From the NCBI RefSeq assembly GCF_010731115.1, contig NZ_AP022616.1, positions 5,208,001 through 5,272,000 of the forward strand: a DNA stretch of 64,000 bases. The letters are read 5' to 3'. The translations under genes and the position numbers were made by a program. Of the stretch, positions 42,499 through 52,084 are shown in pieces; positions within the stretch are counted from its first letter, which is position 1, and every line of letters begins with the position of its first letter. The notes under the pieces are model-generated. The model saw only the letters and a list, made by a program, of their open reading frames with translations. It was not told the DNA's origin and did no database searches. This DNA comes from Mycolicibacterium phocaicum (lineage in GTDB: Bacteria; Actinomycetota; Actinomycetes; Mycobacteriales; Mycobacteriaceae).

Positions 42499-43650
42499 AT
42501 GAAGAAAGCATTGCTCGTCGTGTCAGCCGCCGACCACTGGACGCTGCTGGACGGCACCCAACACCCCACCGGCTACTGGGCCGAAGAACTCGCCGAACCG
42601 CACCGGATCCTCACCGAAGCCGGTTGGCACATCGACATCGCGACCCCCGGTGGAAAACAGCCCACCATCGACCGGCTCAGCCTCGGACTTGCCGGGGGAA
42701 CCCCGGGGAAGACTCGCCGCTACAAGGCGTATCTGGACACACTCAATGCTGATCTGGCTGCGCCGCTTGTGCTTTCGCGGGTTGACCACGACAACTACGA
42801 TCTTGTCTTCTACCCGGGCGGTCACGGCCCGATGGAGGACCTGGCGGTCGACACCGACTCGGGTGCACTGCTGGCCGCGCGACTGGCATCCGGTCGCCCC
42901 CTGGCCTTGCTGTGCCATGGTCCGGCCGCGCTGCTGGCCGCCGTGCAGCCCGACGGTACCTGGCCGTTCGCCGGGTACACGATGACCGCGCTGTCCAACC
43001 GTGAAGAGGCATTCAACCGATTCGCCAAGAAAGCACCCTGGTTTCTCGAAGATCGCCTCGTGGACGAAGGGGCGCACTACATCAAAGGCGCACTGCCCCT
43101 TCGGCCGTATGTCGTCGTGGACCGCAATCTCTACACCGGACAGAACCCGGCGTCCGCCGGACCGCTGACCCGCCGGCTGATCGCCGATCTCGACGACCGC
43201 GCCCAACTGTCGGTGACCGTCAGCAAGACCATCGCGGCCCCCGCAGACCGGCTCCACGCGATCGTCTCCGATATCACCCGCATGGGTGAGCTGAGTCCGG
43301 AGACCCGCTCGGCCCGCTGGCTCACCAAGGGTGAAACATTCAAGGGCAGCAACAACATCGGCCCGTTCTACCGGTGGTCGACTACCTGCCGAGTTGTGGA
43401 GAATCAGCCGGGACGCAGCTTCGCCTTCTCCGTGGCTTGGCCGTCACAAACGTACTGGCGCTACGACTTCACACCTGTCGATGGCGGAACCACCGTCACC
43501 GAAACCATGCGCAAGAGCGACGCCCAGATGGCGCCAGTCCGGTGGGTGCAAAGCGCCGTCGGTGTTCCCGACCGCACCGCGCACCTACGCGCCGGAATGA
43601 CCGCGACGCTGGACCGGCTCGCCGACGTCGCCGCCCGAGAGTCGAACTGA
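42499..43650 (+). CDS. DJ-1/PfpI domain fused to an SRPBCC domain
   Basis: The 383-residue product joins two folds. Residues 1 to about 230 are a class I glutamine amidotransferase-like/DJ-1 domain (DLVFYPGGHGPMEDL, nucleophile Cys in ALLCHGPAALLA), similar to Hsp31/glyoxalase III-type proteins. From about 235 an SRPBCC ligand-binding domain follows (QLSVTVSKTIAAPADRLHAI, FSVAWPSQTYWRYDF). The fusion suggests that a bound metabolite is acted on by the Cys domain. It lies 50 bases after the ferredoxin gene, in the same operon. Confidence 0.75.
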   Translation: MKKALLVVSAADHWTLLDGTQHPTGYWAEELAEPHRILTEAGWHIDIATPGGKQPTIDRLSLGLAGGTPGKTRRYKAYLDTLNADLAAPLVLSRVDHDNYDLVFYPGGHGPMEDLAVDTDSGALLAARLASGRPLALLCHGPAALLAAVQPDGTWPFAGYTMTALSNREEAFNRFAKKAPWFLEDRLVDEGAHYIKGALPLRPYVVVDRNLYTGQNPASAGPLTRRLIADLDDRAQLSVTVSKTIAAPADRLHAIVSDITRMGELSPETRSARWLTKGETFKGSNNIGPFYRWSTTCRVVENQPGRSFAFSVAWPSQTYWRYDFTPVDGGTTVTETMRKSDAQMAPVRWVQSAVGVPDRTAHLRAGMTATLDRLADVAARESN

Positions 43651-43651
43651 C

Positions 43652-44410
43652 ATGGCGAAAGCGAAACGTCAGAACATCCTGATCACCGGGGCCAGTTCCG
43701 GACTCGGCAGCGGCCTGGCACGCGAATTCGCTACCCGTGGTGCAACATTGGGATTGTGCGCGCGCCGCACCGAGCGACTTGAGGCGCTGGCCGCCGAACT
43801 GACGCAATCGAACCCCACAACGACCGTGCATCTCAAAGCACTGGATGTCACCGACCACACCAGCGTCTTCGATGTTTTTCGCGGGTTCGCCGACGAGATG
43901 GGCAGCATTGATCGCGTCATCGTCAATGCCGGGATCGGACTGGGAAAAGCGTTGGGCACCGGCGGTTTCGACCAGAATCTGGCCACCTTGCAGACCAATC
44001 TGATCGCCGGACTGGCGCAGATCGAGGCTGCCATGGAGATCTTCCGATGGCAGGGATCCGGGCACCTGGTCGTGATGTCCTCGGTCAGCGCCTTCCGCGG
44101 CATGCGGCGCTCGATGACGGCCTACGCCGCCAGCAAGGCCGGCTTGGCGATGATCGCTGAGGGTCTACGCGCAGAGCTGAACGGGCGCAGCGATATTCAG
44201 ATCACCACCCTGTTTCCCGGCTACATCCGCACCGAACTCAACGAGCAGGTCCATGCGCCCTTCATGGTCGACGCACAGACCGGGTGCCGAGCGCTGGCCC
44301 AGGCCATCGACAAAGAGCCCGATACCGCCATCGTCCCTGCTTGGCCGTGGGTGCCCATCGCGACCGCAATGCAACACCTGCCGCTGTCGATGGTCAACCG
44401 GATCACCTGA
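43652..44410 (+). CDS. Short-chain dehydrogenase/reductase
   Basis: The 252-residue product has ILITGASSGLGSGLA near residue 8, NAG in IVNAGIGLG, catalytic Ser in VMSSVSAF and YAASK. The Arg pair after the second strand (LCARRTERL) favours NADP+. It begins one base after the previous stop, so it is in the operon. Substrate unknown. Confidence 0.85.
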   Translation: MAKAKRQNILITGASSGLGSGLAREFATRGATLGLCARRTERLEALAAELTQSNPTTTVHLKALDVTDHTSVFDVFRGFADEMGSIDRVIVNAGIGLGKALGTGGFDQNLATLQTNLIAGLAQIEAAMEIFRWQGSGHLVVMSSVSAFRGMRRSMTAYAASKAGLAMIAEGLRAELNGRSDIQITTLFPGYIRTELNEQVHAPFMVDAQTGCRALAQAIDKEPDTAIVPAWPWVPIATAMQHLPLSMVNRIT

Positions 44411-44437
44411 CCCTTCTCACCGAAAGAAACGACCAGC

Positions 44438-45697
44438 ATGCTGCTGTCACCTTCACCGCGCGGCGCCGAACTCGCCGCCCGCGTGCGCGATTTCATCGAC
44501 ACCGAGATCCGTCCCATCGAACGCGACTACCACGCCACACTGGCCGTGGCTCGCCAGGACGGTACCCAGTGGGCACCGTTGCCGCTGATGCTCGACCTGC
44601 AGAGCAAGGCACGTTCGGTGGGACTGTGGAACCTCTTTCTGCCTGCCGGACACGGTGATTCCTACGCCGGGAAGTTCGGCACCAGCGGCAGTGCGGGACT
44701 CTCGAACGTCGACTACGCGCCCCTGGCCGAACTGATGGGCCGCTCCCTGTTGGCTCCCGTGGTGTTCAACTGCAACGCCCCCGACACCGGCAACGCCGAG
44801 GTCCTGCTGCGCTACGGCGACGACATCCAACAGAAGCAGTGGCTCGAACCACTGCTGGATGCCAGGATTCGCAGCGCGTTCCTGATGACCGAACCGGGGG
44901 TGGCGTCCTCGGACGCGGCCAACATGCAGGCCACCGCGACCATCGACGGCGACCAGGTAGTACTCAACGGCACCAAATGGTGGTCCACCGGCATCGGTCA
45001 CGCCGACTGCGAGCTGATGATCTTCATGGGCGTGACCGACCCCAACGCGCACCGGCACCAGCGACATTCGATGGTGATCGTCCCGCGCAGCACCGATGGT
45101 GTCGAAGTGATTCGGATGCTGCCAACCATGGGCTGGTACGACGAGCCCTACGGCCACGCCGAGATTCGTCTCACCGATGTGCGGGTACCGCTGTCCAATG
45201 TGATCGCCGGACCGGGCCGCGCATTCGAGATCGCGCAGGGCCGACTCGGTCCCGGCCGCATCCATCACTGCATGCGGTTGATCGGAGCCGCCGAACTGGC
45301 GCTGGAGCTTGCCTGTCGACGGGCCATCGCCCGTACCGCTTTCGGCAAGCCCATCATCAACCTGGGCGGCAACCGGGAACGCATCGCCGACGCCCGCATC
45401 GCCATCAACCAGGCCCGGCTGCTCGTGCTGCACGCGGCCTGGCTGCTCGACACCAACGACCCGGCGGCGATCGGCGCCGTCAGCGAAATCAAGGTGGCCG
45501 TCCCCACCATGGCCCAAAACGTCATCGACATGGCGATGCAACTGCACGGCGGTGCGGCACTGTCCGAGGACACCCCGTTGTCAGCGCTCTGGCTGCAAGC
45601 CCGCGCGGTGCGATTCGCCGACGGCCCCGATGCCGTGCACCGCGGCGTGGTCGCCCGCATCGAACTCGCCAAGCACGCCGACACGGTCGCGTCATGA
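44438..45697 (+). CDS. Acyl-CoA dehydrogenase (ACAD10/11-like)
   Basis: The 419-residue product has the family signatures SAFLMTEPGVASSDAANM (flavin and acyl contacts), KWWSTGIGHADCELMIFMG, and the C-terminal MQLHGGAALSEDTPLSALW. The catalytic base position in the last helices is in the family range. It is directly coupled to a phosphotransferase gene, an arrangement seen in ACAD10/11 systems that degrade 4-hydroxy acids, where a kinase first phosphorylates the hydroxyl. That is the likely chemistry here. Confidence 0.88.
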   Translation: MLLSPSPRGAELAARVRDFIDTEIRPIERDYHATLAVARQDGTQWAPLPLMLDLQSKARSVGLWNLFLPAGHGDSYAGKFGTSGSAGLSNVDYAPLAELMGRSLLAPVVFNCNAPDTGNAEVLLRYGDDIQQKQWLEPLLDARIRSAFLMTEPGVASSDAANMQATATIDGDQVVLNGTKWWSTGIGHADCELMIFMGVTDPNAHRHQRHSMVIVPRSTDGVEVIRMLPTMGWYDEPYGHAEIRLTDVRVPLSNVIAGPGRAFEIAQGRLGPGRIHHCMRLIGAAELALELACRRAIARTAFGKPIINLGGNRERIADARIAINQARLLVLHAAWLLDTNDPAAIGAVSEIKVAVPTMAQNVIDMAMQLHGGAALSEDTPLSALWLQARAVRFADGPDAVHRGVVARIELAKHADTVAS

Positions 45698-46788
45698 CAG
45701 GCGATACCCCGGTCGACCTCGACCCCACGCGTGACGTCCGCGGCGAGGACGCTTTCGATACCACCGCCGTCGCCGCGTGGCTGCGCCGCCACGCCCCCGA
45801 CGTTGCAGGCCTCAGCGGTGAGCCTGAAGTGCGCCAGTTCAGCGGCGGTGTCTCCAACCTGACCTATCTGCTGCGCTACCCCGAACGCGACGTCATCCTG
45901 CGGCGTCCACCACACGGCAGTAAAGCCAAGAGCGCTCACGATATGCGGCGCGAATACGACGTGCAGCGTCTGCTCAAACCTGTCTACGGCTATGTGCCCG
46001 AGATGATCGCGTTCTGCGACGACGCCTCGGTCCTCGGCTCGGAGTTCTACGTGATGGAGCGCCTCAACGGCCGCATCCTGCGCCGCGACCTTCCCGATGA
46101 CCTCCAACTCTCGCCGGCTCACGCTGGTGAACTGAGCCGCGCCTATGTCGACCGACTCGTCGAGCTGCACGCGATCGACGTGAGCGCGGCGGGGCTGGAG
46201 CAGTTCAACCGTGGCCCGGGCTATGTCGCACGCCAGGTCGGTGGTTGGTCCGACCGCTACCGGCGGGCCCGCACCGGCGACGCGGACTCGTTCGAGCCGA
46301 TCATGGCGTGGCTGCACACCCACCAACCAGCCGACCGCGCGTTGTGTTTGATCCACAACGACTTTCGTCTCGACAACCTCGTTCTGGACCCGCAGGATGC
46401 GCTGCGCGTCATCGGAGTCCTGGACTGGGAGATGGCCACCATCGGTGATCCACTGATGGACCTGGGCAGCGCACTGGGCTACTGGATCCAAGCCGATGAC
46501 GACCCTGCGGCTGCTCAGTTCCGTCAGCAGCCGAGCAACGCCGACGGCATGCTCACTCGTGCCGGAATCGTCGAATATTATCTCGCCCGAACGGGTTTGA
46601 ACGTCACCGAGCAACAGTGGCGGTTCTACGAAATCTTCGGGCTGTTCCGGATTGCCGTGATAGCCCAGCAGGTCTACTACCGATTCGCGCGCGGCGAGAC
46701 AACCAACCCCGCGTTCGAGCCGCTGCGCCAGGTCGTTCGTGCCCTGGAAGAGCGTTGCCATGGCCTCATCGGCAATTCAGACATCTGA
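45694..46788 (+). CDS. Aminoglycoside phosphotransferase-fold kinase (ACAD10/11 partner)
   Basis: The 364-residue product has the kinase-like fold with FSGGVSNLTYLLRYPERDVI, catalytic HNDFRLDNLVLDP (near residue 222) and the metal motif GVLDWEMATIGDP. It overlaps the acyl-CoA dehydrogenase gene by four bases. In the human ACAD10/11 pair and bacterial equivalents this domain phosphorylates 4-hydroxyacyl-CoA before elimination. An antibiotic-resistance role is less likely in this context. Confidence 0.85.
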   Translation: MTGDTPVDLDPTRDVRGEDAFDTTAVAAWLRRHAPDVAGLSGEPEVRQFSGGVSNLTYLLRYPERDVILRRPPHGSKAKSAHDMRREYDVQRLLKPVYGYVPEMIAFCDDASVLGSEFYVMERLNGRILRRDLPDDLQLSPAHAGELSRAYVDRLVELHAIDVSAAGLEQFNRGPGYVARQVGGWSDRYRRARTGDADSFEPIMAWLHTHQPADRALCLIHNDFRLDNLVLDPQDALRVIGVLDWEMATIGDPLMDLGSALGYWIQADDDPAAAQFRQQPSNADGMLTRAGIVEYYLARTGLNVTEQQWRFYEIFGLFRIAVIAQQVYYRFARGETTNPAFEPLRQVVRALEERCHGLIGNSDI

Positions 46789-46802
46789 TAAGGGGAGTGC
46801 GT

Positions 46803-48611
46803 ATGACTAGTACGAAATCTGCTGACGCTGTGGGGATTCTGCTGGAGGCCGAGGACTTTGATGAGTACGGCGGGTGGTTGCTCGATTCCCAGTTCGACCA
46901 CGAGATGGGCTCGCCGTACCTGTTGGCCCACGGCCTCGGCCGGCCCGTCGCGGACGCTAGCACCACCATCGAAATCCCTTCAGCGGGGCGGTACCACCTG
47001 TGGGTGCGGGCCAAGGACTGGGTGCCCGCCCATCACCCCGGACGGTTTCAGGTGATCATCAACGGTGTCGCCGTGGATCGCGAATTCGGCGCCAACGGGC
47101 AGAACTGGTCCTGGGAGCCAGCCGGTATCGTCGACCTTGATGCCGGCGATGCCACCATTACGTTGCACGACCTGACCGGCTTCGACGGCCGCTGCGACGC
47201 CATCTTTCTGGGCCACAACGACACACCCCCACCTGATGGAGCCGGCACCGATGCCCGATCGTGGCGCCGCCGCCTGCGCGGGCTCCCCGACGAACCCACT
47301 CCCGCAGGCGAATTCGACGTCGTCATCGCCGGCGGCGGCATCACCGGAGTAGCCGCCGCCTTGACTGCGGCTCGCCTAGGCTGCCGGGTCGCACTGATCC
47401 AGGACCGCCCCTACCTCGGCGGAAATGCCAGCGTTGAAATCGGCCTCAGTCCCCGTGGGGAAACCGGCCCCGTCATCGACGAACTGTCCCAACGAAACCC
47501 AGACGGTGACCTGCACGCCCGACGTCTCCTCGAATCCGAACCCAACGCGACCGTCGTCATGGAGCAGACCGTCTACGACGCTGCCGCAGATGGCCGGCGA
47601 ATCACCTCGATCGATGCCCGCGCCGCCCGCAGCGGACGCGAATACCGTTACACCGCACCGATCTTCATCGACTGCACCGGCACCGCCCTACTCGGCATCC
47701 TGTCCGGAGCCCAAACCCGCTTCGGACAAGAAGCCCACGACGAGTTCGACGAGAGCCTCGCCCCCGAACACGGTGACGACATGCACCACGGCAACACCGT
47801 TTTCTTTCGCACCCGTATGGCCGACGCGCCGGCGCCCTTCCCGGCGGTGCCCTGGGCGAGCGATGTGGCCAAGGATTTCGCCGATCTGCGCGGACAACTC
47901 ACCAAACCCGGCATCGAGAACGGACCAGGACCGGTCGCCGGCCCATTCCGCATGCCCGATCCGACCGTCCGCCGCCGGATGACCCAGCACCTCACGCACT
48001 TCTGGGAGTACGGCCAGTGGCTGGACCCCTACACCAACGGCGAGGCGATCCGCGATCATCTGCTGTGCGCGATCTACGGCACCTTCGCCAACGTCAAGCA
48101 CCTTGAACCGGATGAGTATGCCAACCTCGAATTGGACTGGGTTGCTTATGTTCCCGCTCAAGGTGAGTACCGGCGTTACGTGGGTGACTACACCCTCACC
48201 GAGACCGATATCCGCAGTCATAAGCTCTTTCCTGACGCCGTCGTGCAGAACTCCGGAGCGTTCTGCCTGCACTACCCGGGCGATGAGAAGTACGACTTCC
48301 GGCTGAAAAACTGGATCTGGGACACTCGAGACGAGCAGCCCTACGACATTCCGTTCCGATGCCTGTATTCGGTCGATATCGAGAATTTGATGGTGGCCGG
48401 CAAGCACATCAGCGTCACCCACGTCGCCGGATCGAACACGAAGTTCATGGGCAACGGCGGACAGCACGGAATCGCCACCGCCGCAGCGGCATTCCTGTGC
48501 ACGAAGTACTCAGCTACGCCTCGCAGCATCTACCAGGACCACCTACAGGAACTGCAAGACATCGCGCGCCACGCCACGACCGACCCCCACAGACGGGAAT
48601 CTGACACATGA
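46803..48611 (+). CDS. FAD-dependent oxidoreductase with an N-terminal beta-sandwich domain
   Basis: The 602-residue product has two parts. Residues about 10-135 look like a carbohydrate-binding beta-sandwich (ILLEAEDFDEYGGWLLDSQF, YHLWVRAKDW). From about 172 a flavin domain follows (FDVVIAGGGITGVAAALTAA, then PYLGGNASVEIGL) of the FAD_oxidored family, with IENLMVAGKHISVTHVAGS at the end. Such flavoproteins often occur in sugar or glycoside degradation. AGGGGAG precedes ATG 46803, 14 bases after the kinase gene. Confidence 0.8.
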   Translation: MTSTKSADAVGILLEAEDFDEYGGWLLDSQFDHEMGSPYLLAHGLGRPVADASTTIEIPSAGRYHLWVRAKDWVPAHHPGRFQVIINGVAVDREFGANGQNWSWEPAGIVDLDAGDATITLHDLTGFDGRCDAIFLGHNDTPPPDGAGTDARSWRRRLRGLPDEPTPAGEFDVVIAGGGITGVAAALTAARLGCRVALIQDRPYLGGNASVEIGLSPRGETGPVIDELSQRNPDGDLHARRLLESEPNATVVMEQTVYDAAADGRRITSIDARAARSGREYRYTAPIFIDCTGTALLGILSGAQTRFGQEAHDEFDESLAPEHGDDMHHGNTVFFRTRMADAPAPFPAVPWASDVAKDFADLRGQLTKPGIENGPGPVAGPFRMPDPTVRRRMTQHLTHFWEYGQWLDPYTNGEAIRDHLLCAIYGTFANVKHLEPDEYANLELDWVAYVPAQGEYRRYVGDYTLTETDIRSHKLFPDAVVQNSGAFCLHYPGDEKYDFRLKNWIWDTRDEQPYDIPFRCLYSVDIENLMVAGKHISVTHVAGSNTKFMGNGGQHGIATAAAAFLCTKYSATPRSIYQDHLQELQDIARHATTDPHRRESDT

Positions 48612-49196
48612 AACTGCGAGTGGATAGCGATGTCCCGGTGCTGAACCCGCGAGATGTGAACTTCCTGCTCTACGAATGGCTTGATGTGGAGTCCCTATGC
48701 GGGCGGGAACGATTCGCCGAGCATTCGAAGGCGACGTTCGACGCTGTACTGGATTTGACTGCTGACATCGCGGTTCAACTGAGCACACCCGCCCGACGTT
48801 GGAGCCCAAGCCATCGGTATCGCCGAAGGCGCCCTCGACGCTGCGATCACTTATACCAAGGAACGCAAGCAATTCGGCCGATCCGTCAGCGACTTTCAAG
48901 CCGTGCAGTTCATGCTCGCCGGTATGGCGATGAACATCGAAGCGGCCCGATTGCTGGTGTATACCGCCGCCACCCGCGCTGAACGCGGCGAACCAAATCT
49001 CGGGTTCCTGGCCTCAGCATCGAAATGCTTCGCCTCCGACGTCGCCATGTCTGTCACCACCGACGCCGTACAGCTGTTCGGCGGCTATGCCTACACCACC
49101 GACTTCCCCGTCGAACCCTACATGTGTGACGCCAAGATCACTCAAATCTACGAAGGCACAAACCAGATTCAGCGGATGGTCATGGCGCGCGCATAG
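48608..49196 (+). pseudogene. Decayed acyl-CoA dehydrogenase
   Basis: The first ~56 codons from ATG 48608 read as an acyl-CoA dehydrogenase N-terminus (NPRDVNFLLYEWLDVESLCG, then KATFDAVLDLTADIA). After about 48780 the frame loses the family sequence. From 48801, in another frame, the C-terminal part resumes: [38 protein letters not shown], and on to [17 protein letters not shown]. About 200 middle residues are missing. The ATGA overlap with the flavoprotein gene shows that it was once the last gene of the operon. Confidence 0.85.
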
Positions 49197-49536
49197 CTGC
49201 CGGGAGAGGGCCTTGACGGGGTCTCTCGGGCTGACTCCGTGCACTCGCCCGTGATTCGCTGCGCCGCGACCGCCGACACTGACAACCTCACCGTGATTAC
49301 GTGCTCGCGCAGTCGACTGCTATCCAGACCGCCAGCACTTCTGGCCGTCGGCACACTGTCGATTCAGCGGTGTAGCGGTGGAAGCCTTGACCTGCGCTCG
49401 CTCGTTGTCTGACCCCACCGACGCCTCGACCGATCGCATCATCTCTCGGCCGCCGTCGATGCTTCGGTAACGGTCGTCAAACGCCGTGGATTGTGGTGTT
49501 ATCCCAGCCGTGGCTGAGTGGTCGGCGATGATCGCG
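49197..49536. other. Gene-free stretch after the decayed acyl-CoA dehydrogenase
   Basis: About 340 bases separate two convergent operons. I see no recognisable gene; overlapping short frames lack family features. No strong terminator hairpin is evident. Confidence 0.5.
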
Positions 49537-50214
49537 TCATCGAACGAGGCCGCTCGCGCGCAGGGGGATGCCGAGTTTGTCTTGCAGCTCAGCCACTGAA
49601 ACGCCGAAGGTTTGGAGTACGGCGGCGCCGTGGTCGGCGTCGATGTCGATGATGGCCACGTCGCTGTAAATGCGCCGGACACAGCGCTTTCCGGTGAGCG
49701 GATAGTTGCAATGGCTGACCAGCTTGGGTGCTCCGTCTTTGGCGAACAGCGACATCATGACGTAGACGGATTTGGCACCGATGGCGAGGTCCATGGCACC
49801 TCCGACTGCAGGTATCGCGTCGGAGGCTCCGGTGCTCCAGTTGGCTAGATCACCGTGGTCAGATACCTGGAACGCGCCCATTACGCAGACGTCGAGGTGG
49901 CCTCCGCGCATCATGGCGAATGAGTCGGCGTGGTGGAAGTAGGCGGCGCCAGGCAGCTCGGTGACGGGAATCTTGCCTGCGTTGGTGAGGTCGGTGTCGA
50001 TCTGTTCACCGTGCGCTTCGGGCCCCATACCGAGCATGCCGTTCTCGGTGTGCAGGATGACCCCGCTGTCGGCTGATAGGTGATCGGCGACGGTGGTAGG
50101 TTGCCCGATACCGAGGTTGACTACCGATCCGGCGGGGATATCCCGTGCGACGGCGGCGGCGAGTTCGTCACGGTTCAGCGGGCCGCGGTCGAGATGTTCG
50201 AGTGTGTCGGTCAC
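49537..50214 (-). CDS. pcaJ: 3-oxoadipate CoA-transferase, beta subunit
   Basis: The 225-residue product has the class I CoA-transferase pattern: VVNLGIGQPTTVADHL at the start and HTENGMLGMGP, whose Glu carries CoA as a thioester. With the alpha subunit it converts 3-oxoadipate and succinyl-CoA to 3-oxoadipyl-CoA in the last part of the protocatechuate pathway. It is the last gene of the leftward pca operon and overlaps the alpha gene by four bases. Confidence 0.88.
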   Translation of the reverse strand: MTDTLEHLDRGPLNRDELAAAVARDIPAGSVVNLGIGQPTTVADHLSADSGVILHTENGMLGMGPEAHGEQIDTDLTNAGKIPVTELPGAAYFHHADSFAMMRGGHLDVCVMGAFQVSDHGDLANWSTGASDAIPAVGGAMDLAIGAKSVYVMMSLFAKDGAPKLVSHCNYPLTGKRCVRRIYSDVAIIDIDADHGAAVLQTFGVSVAELQDKLGIPLRASGLVR

Positions 50215-50894
50215 GACGCTTTCCTGTTCATTGCGGCGACATGCAGTACGCGGTCGACGTAGATGCTGGGGGTGATCACGACTTCCGGGTCTATTGAGCC
50301 GATCTCCACAACGTCATGAACCTCGGCGATGACTGTGGATGCGGCGGTGGCCATGACGGGCCCGAAGTTGCGGGCAGTCTTGCGGTACACCAGGTTCCCT
50401 AGCCGGTCGGCGCGGTAGGCGCCGATGAGGGCATAGTCGCCGTGGATGGGGTATTCCAGGACGTATTCGTGACCCTCGATGATGCGGGTTTCCTTGCCGT
50501 CGGCAAGTGGCGTGCCGACGCCAGTAGGGCAATAGAAGGCGCCGATGCCGGCGCCGGCAGCGCGCATTCGTTCGGCGAGGTTGCCTTGTGGTACGAGTTC
50601 GAGTTCGATCTGTCCTGCGCGGTAGAGCTGGTCGAAAACGTAGGAGTCATGTTGGCGGGGAAACGAACACACGATCTTTCGAACGCGGCCCGCCGCGAGC
50701 AGGGCTGCTAAACCCCTGTCGCCGTTGCCGGCGTTGTTGCTCACGATGGTCAGGTCGGTGGCGCCTTGGTCAATGAGGGCATCGATGAGGGCGGTAGGCA
50801 TTCCGGCCATACCAAAGCCGCCGACAAGAATTGTTGCGCCGTCTTCGATTCCGCGCACTGACTCGGCGGGATCGGTGGTGATGGTGGCGGTCAT
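50211..50894 (-). CDS. pcaI: 3-oxoadipate CoA-transferase, alpha subunit
   Basis: From ATG 50894 the product is 227 residues, with ILVGGFGMAGMPTALIDAL and GAFYCPTGVGTPLADGKETR, standard for subunit A of class I CoA-transferases. It overlaps both the thiolase and beta-subunit genes by four bases, so the subunits should be made in balance. Confidence 0.88.
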   Translation of the reverse strand: MTATITTDPAESVRGIEDGATILVGGFGMAGMPTALIDALIDQGATDLTIVSNNAGNGDRGLAALLAAGRVRKIVCSFPRQHDSYVFDQLYRAGQIELELVPQGNLAERMRAAGAGIGAFYCPTGVGTPLADGKETRIIEGHEYVLEYPIHGDYALIGAYRADRLGNLVYRKTARNFGPVMATAASTVIAEVHDVVEIGSIDPEVVITPSIYVDRVLHVAAMNRKAS

Positions 50895-52084
50895 AGTGCT
50901 CCTCCCGAGCAGTTCTCCACAACGATGGCGAGGGCTTGGCCTACGCCGATGCAGATCGCCGCGACACCCCAGCGGTGGCCGCCCTCGCGCAGGGTCTTGG
51001 CCAGCGTGCCGACGAGTCGAGCGCCTGAGGCGCCGAGGGGGTGGCCGATAGCAATGGCACCGCCGTTGACATTCACGATGTCGGGGTCGATGCCCCAGAC
51101 GTCTATGCACGCCAGCGATTGCACCGCGAAGGCTTCATTGAGTTCGACCGCGCCGATGTCAGACCAGGAAACGCCGGCTTTGGCAAGGGCCTGTTCAGCT
51201 GCGGCGACGGGGGCGATGCCGAACCTATTGGGTTCGATTGCCACCGAGGCCTTTCCAGCAATCCGGGCCATTGGTAGGGCGCCGATAAGCTCCGATGCCT
51301 CTGCGGATCCCAGCAGCAAGGTGGCCGCACCGTCACTGAGCGGGGAGGCATTGCCGGCGGTAATTGTGCCGTCGGGCCGAAACGCCGGGGCGAGGCCGGC
51401 GAGCCGATCGGGGGTGGTGCCACGGCGGATGGCTTCGTCGGAGGTCAGGTCGGTGTCGGGTACCGGGCTGACGAGATCGTCGTAGAAGCCCCGTACCCAG
51501 GCGGCTGCGGCAAGCCGGTGCGATCGCGCAGCGAAGGCATCCTGGCGGTCGCGTGATATCGAAAACTCTTGCTGGAGCTGTTCATTGCACTCTCCGAGCG
51601 ATGCGGTCCATACAGCTGGCATTTTCGGATTGACCAGCCGCCAGCCCAAAGTTGTTGACACCGCTGTGCTGTCGGCGGCGGGAAATGCGCGTGACGGCTT
51701 GGCTAGTACCCAGGGGGCGCGTGTCATCGACTCCACGCCACCGGCAACGACTATGGACAAGTCGCCACATTCGATGGCGCGCGCGGCGTTGATGGTGGCA
51801 TCGAGGCTGGAACCACACAGCCTGTTGATGGTGCTGCCGGGGACGCTGACGGGCAGCCCTGCAAGGAGTGCGGCCATGCGGGCCACATTGCGGTTGTCTT
51901 CGCCGGCGCCGTTGGCGTTGCCCAGGAAGACGTCGCCGATGAGGGCCGGATCAAGGTCCGGGGTGCGCGCCAGCAAGGCGGCGATAGTGGCGGCGGCCAG
52001 GTCGTCGGGTCGCACTGCAGCCAAGGCGCCGTTGTACCGACCGAACGGCGTGCGAGTCGCGGCGTAGATGTAGGCGCTGTTCAT
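50891..52084 (-). CDS. pcaF: 3-oxoadipyl-CoA thiolase
   Basis: The 397-residue thiolase has the nucleophile Cys in NRLCGSSLDATINAARAI (near residue 88), the His in GGAIAIGHPLGASGAR and the second Cys in AAICIGVGQALA. It splits 3-oxoadipyl-CoA to succinyl-CoA and acetyl-CoA. The gene order (decarboxylase, thiolase, transferase) fits the protocatechuate branch. Confidence 0.9.
   Translation of the reverse strand: MNSAYIYAATRTPFGRYNGALAAVRPDDLAAATIAALLARTPDLDPALIGDVFLGNANGAGEDNRNVARMAALLAGLPVSVPGSTINRLCGSSLDATINAARAIECGDLSIVVAGGVESMTRAPWVLAKPSRAFPAADSTAVSTTLGWRLVNPKMPAVWTASLGECNEQLQQEFSISRDRQDAFAARSHRLAAAAWVRGFYDDLVSPVPDTDLTSDEAIRRGTTPDRLAGLAPAFRPDGTITAGNASPLSDGAATLLLGSAEASELIGALPMARIAGKASVAIEPNRFGIAPVAAAEQALAKAGVSWSDIGAVELNEAFAVQSLACIDVWGIDPDIVNVNGGAIAIGHPLGASGARLVGTLAKTLREGGHRWGVAAICIGVGQALAIVVENCSGGAL

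Noticed and set aside
45694..46788. Aminoglycoside resistance kinase
   Set aside because: The fold is shared, but coupling to an acyl-CoA dehydrogenase points to acyl-CoA metabolism.
49320..49682. Minus-strand frame of 120 codons after the decayed dehydrogenase
   Set aside because: It overlaps pcaJ in a shadow frame and has no recognisable domain; the ending is unremarkable.
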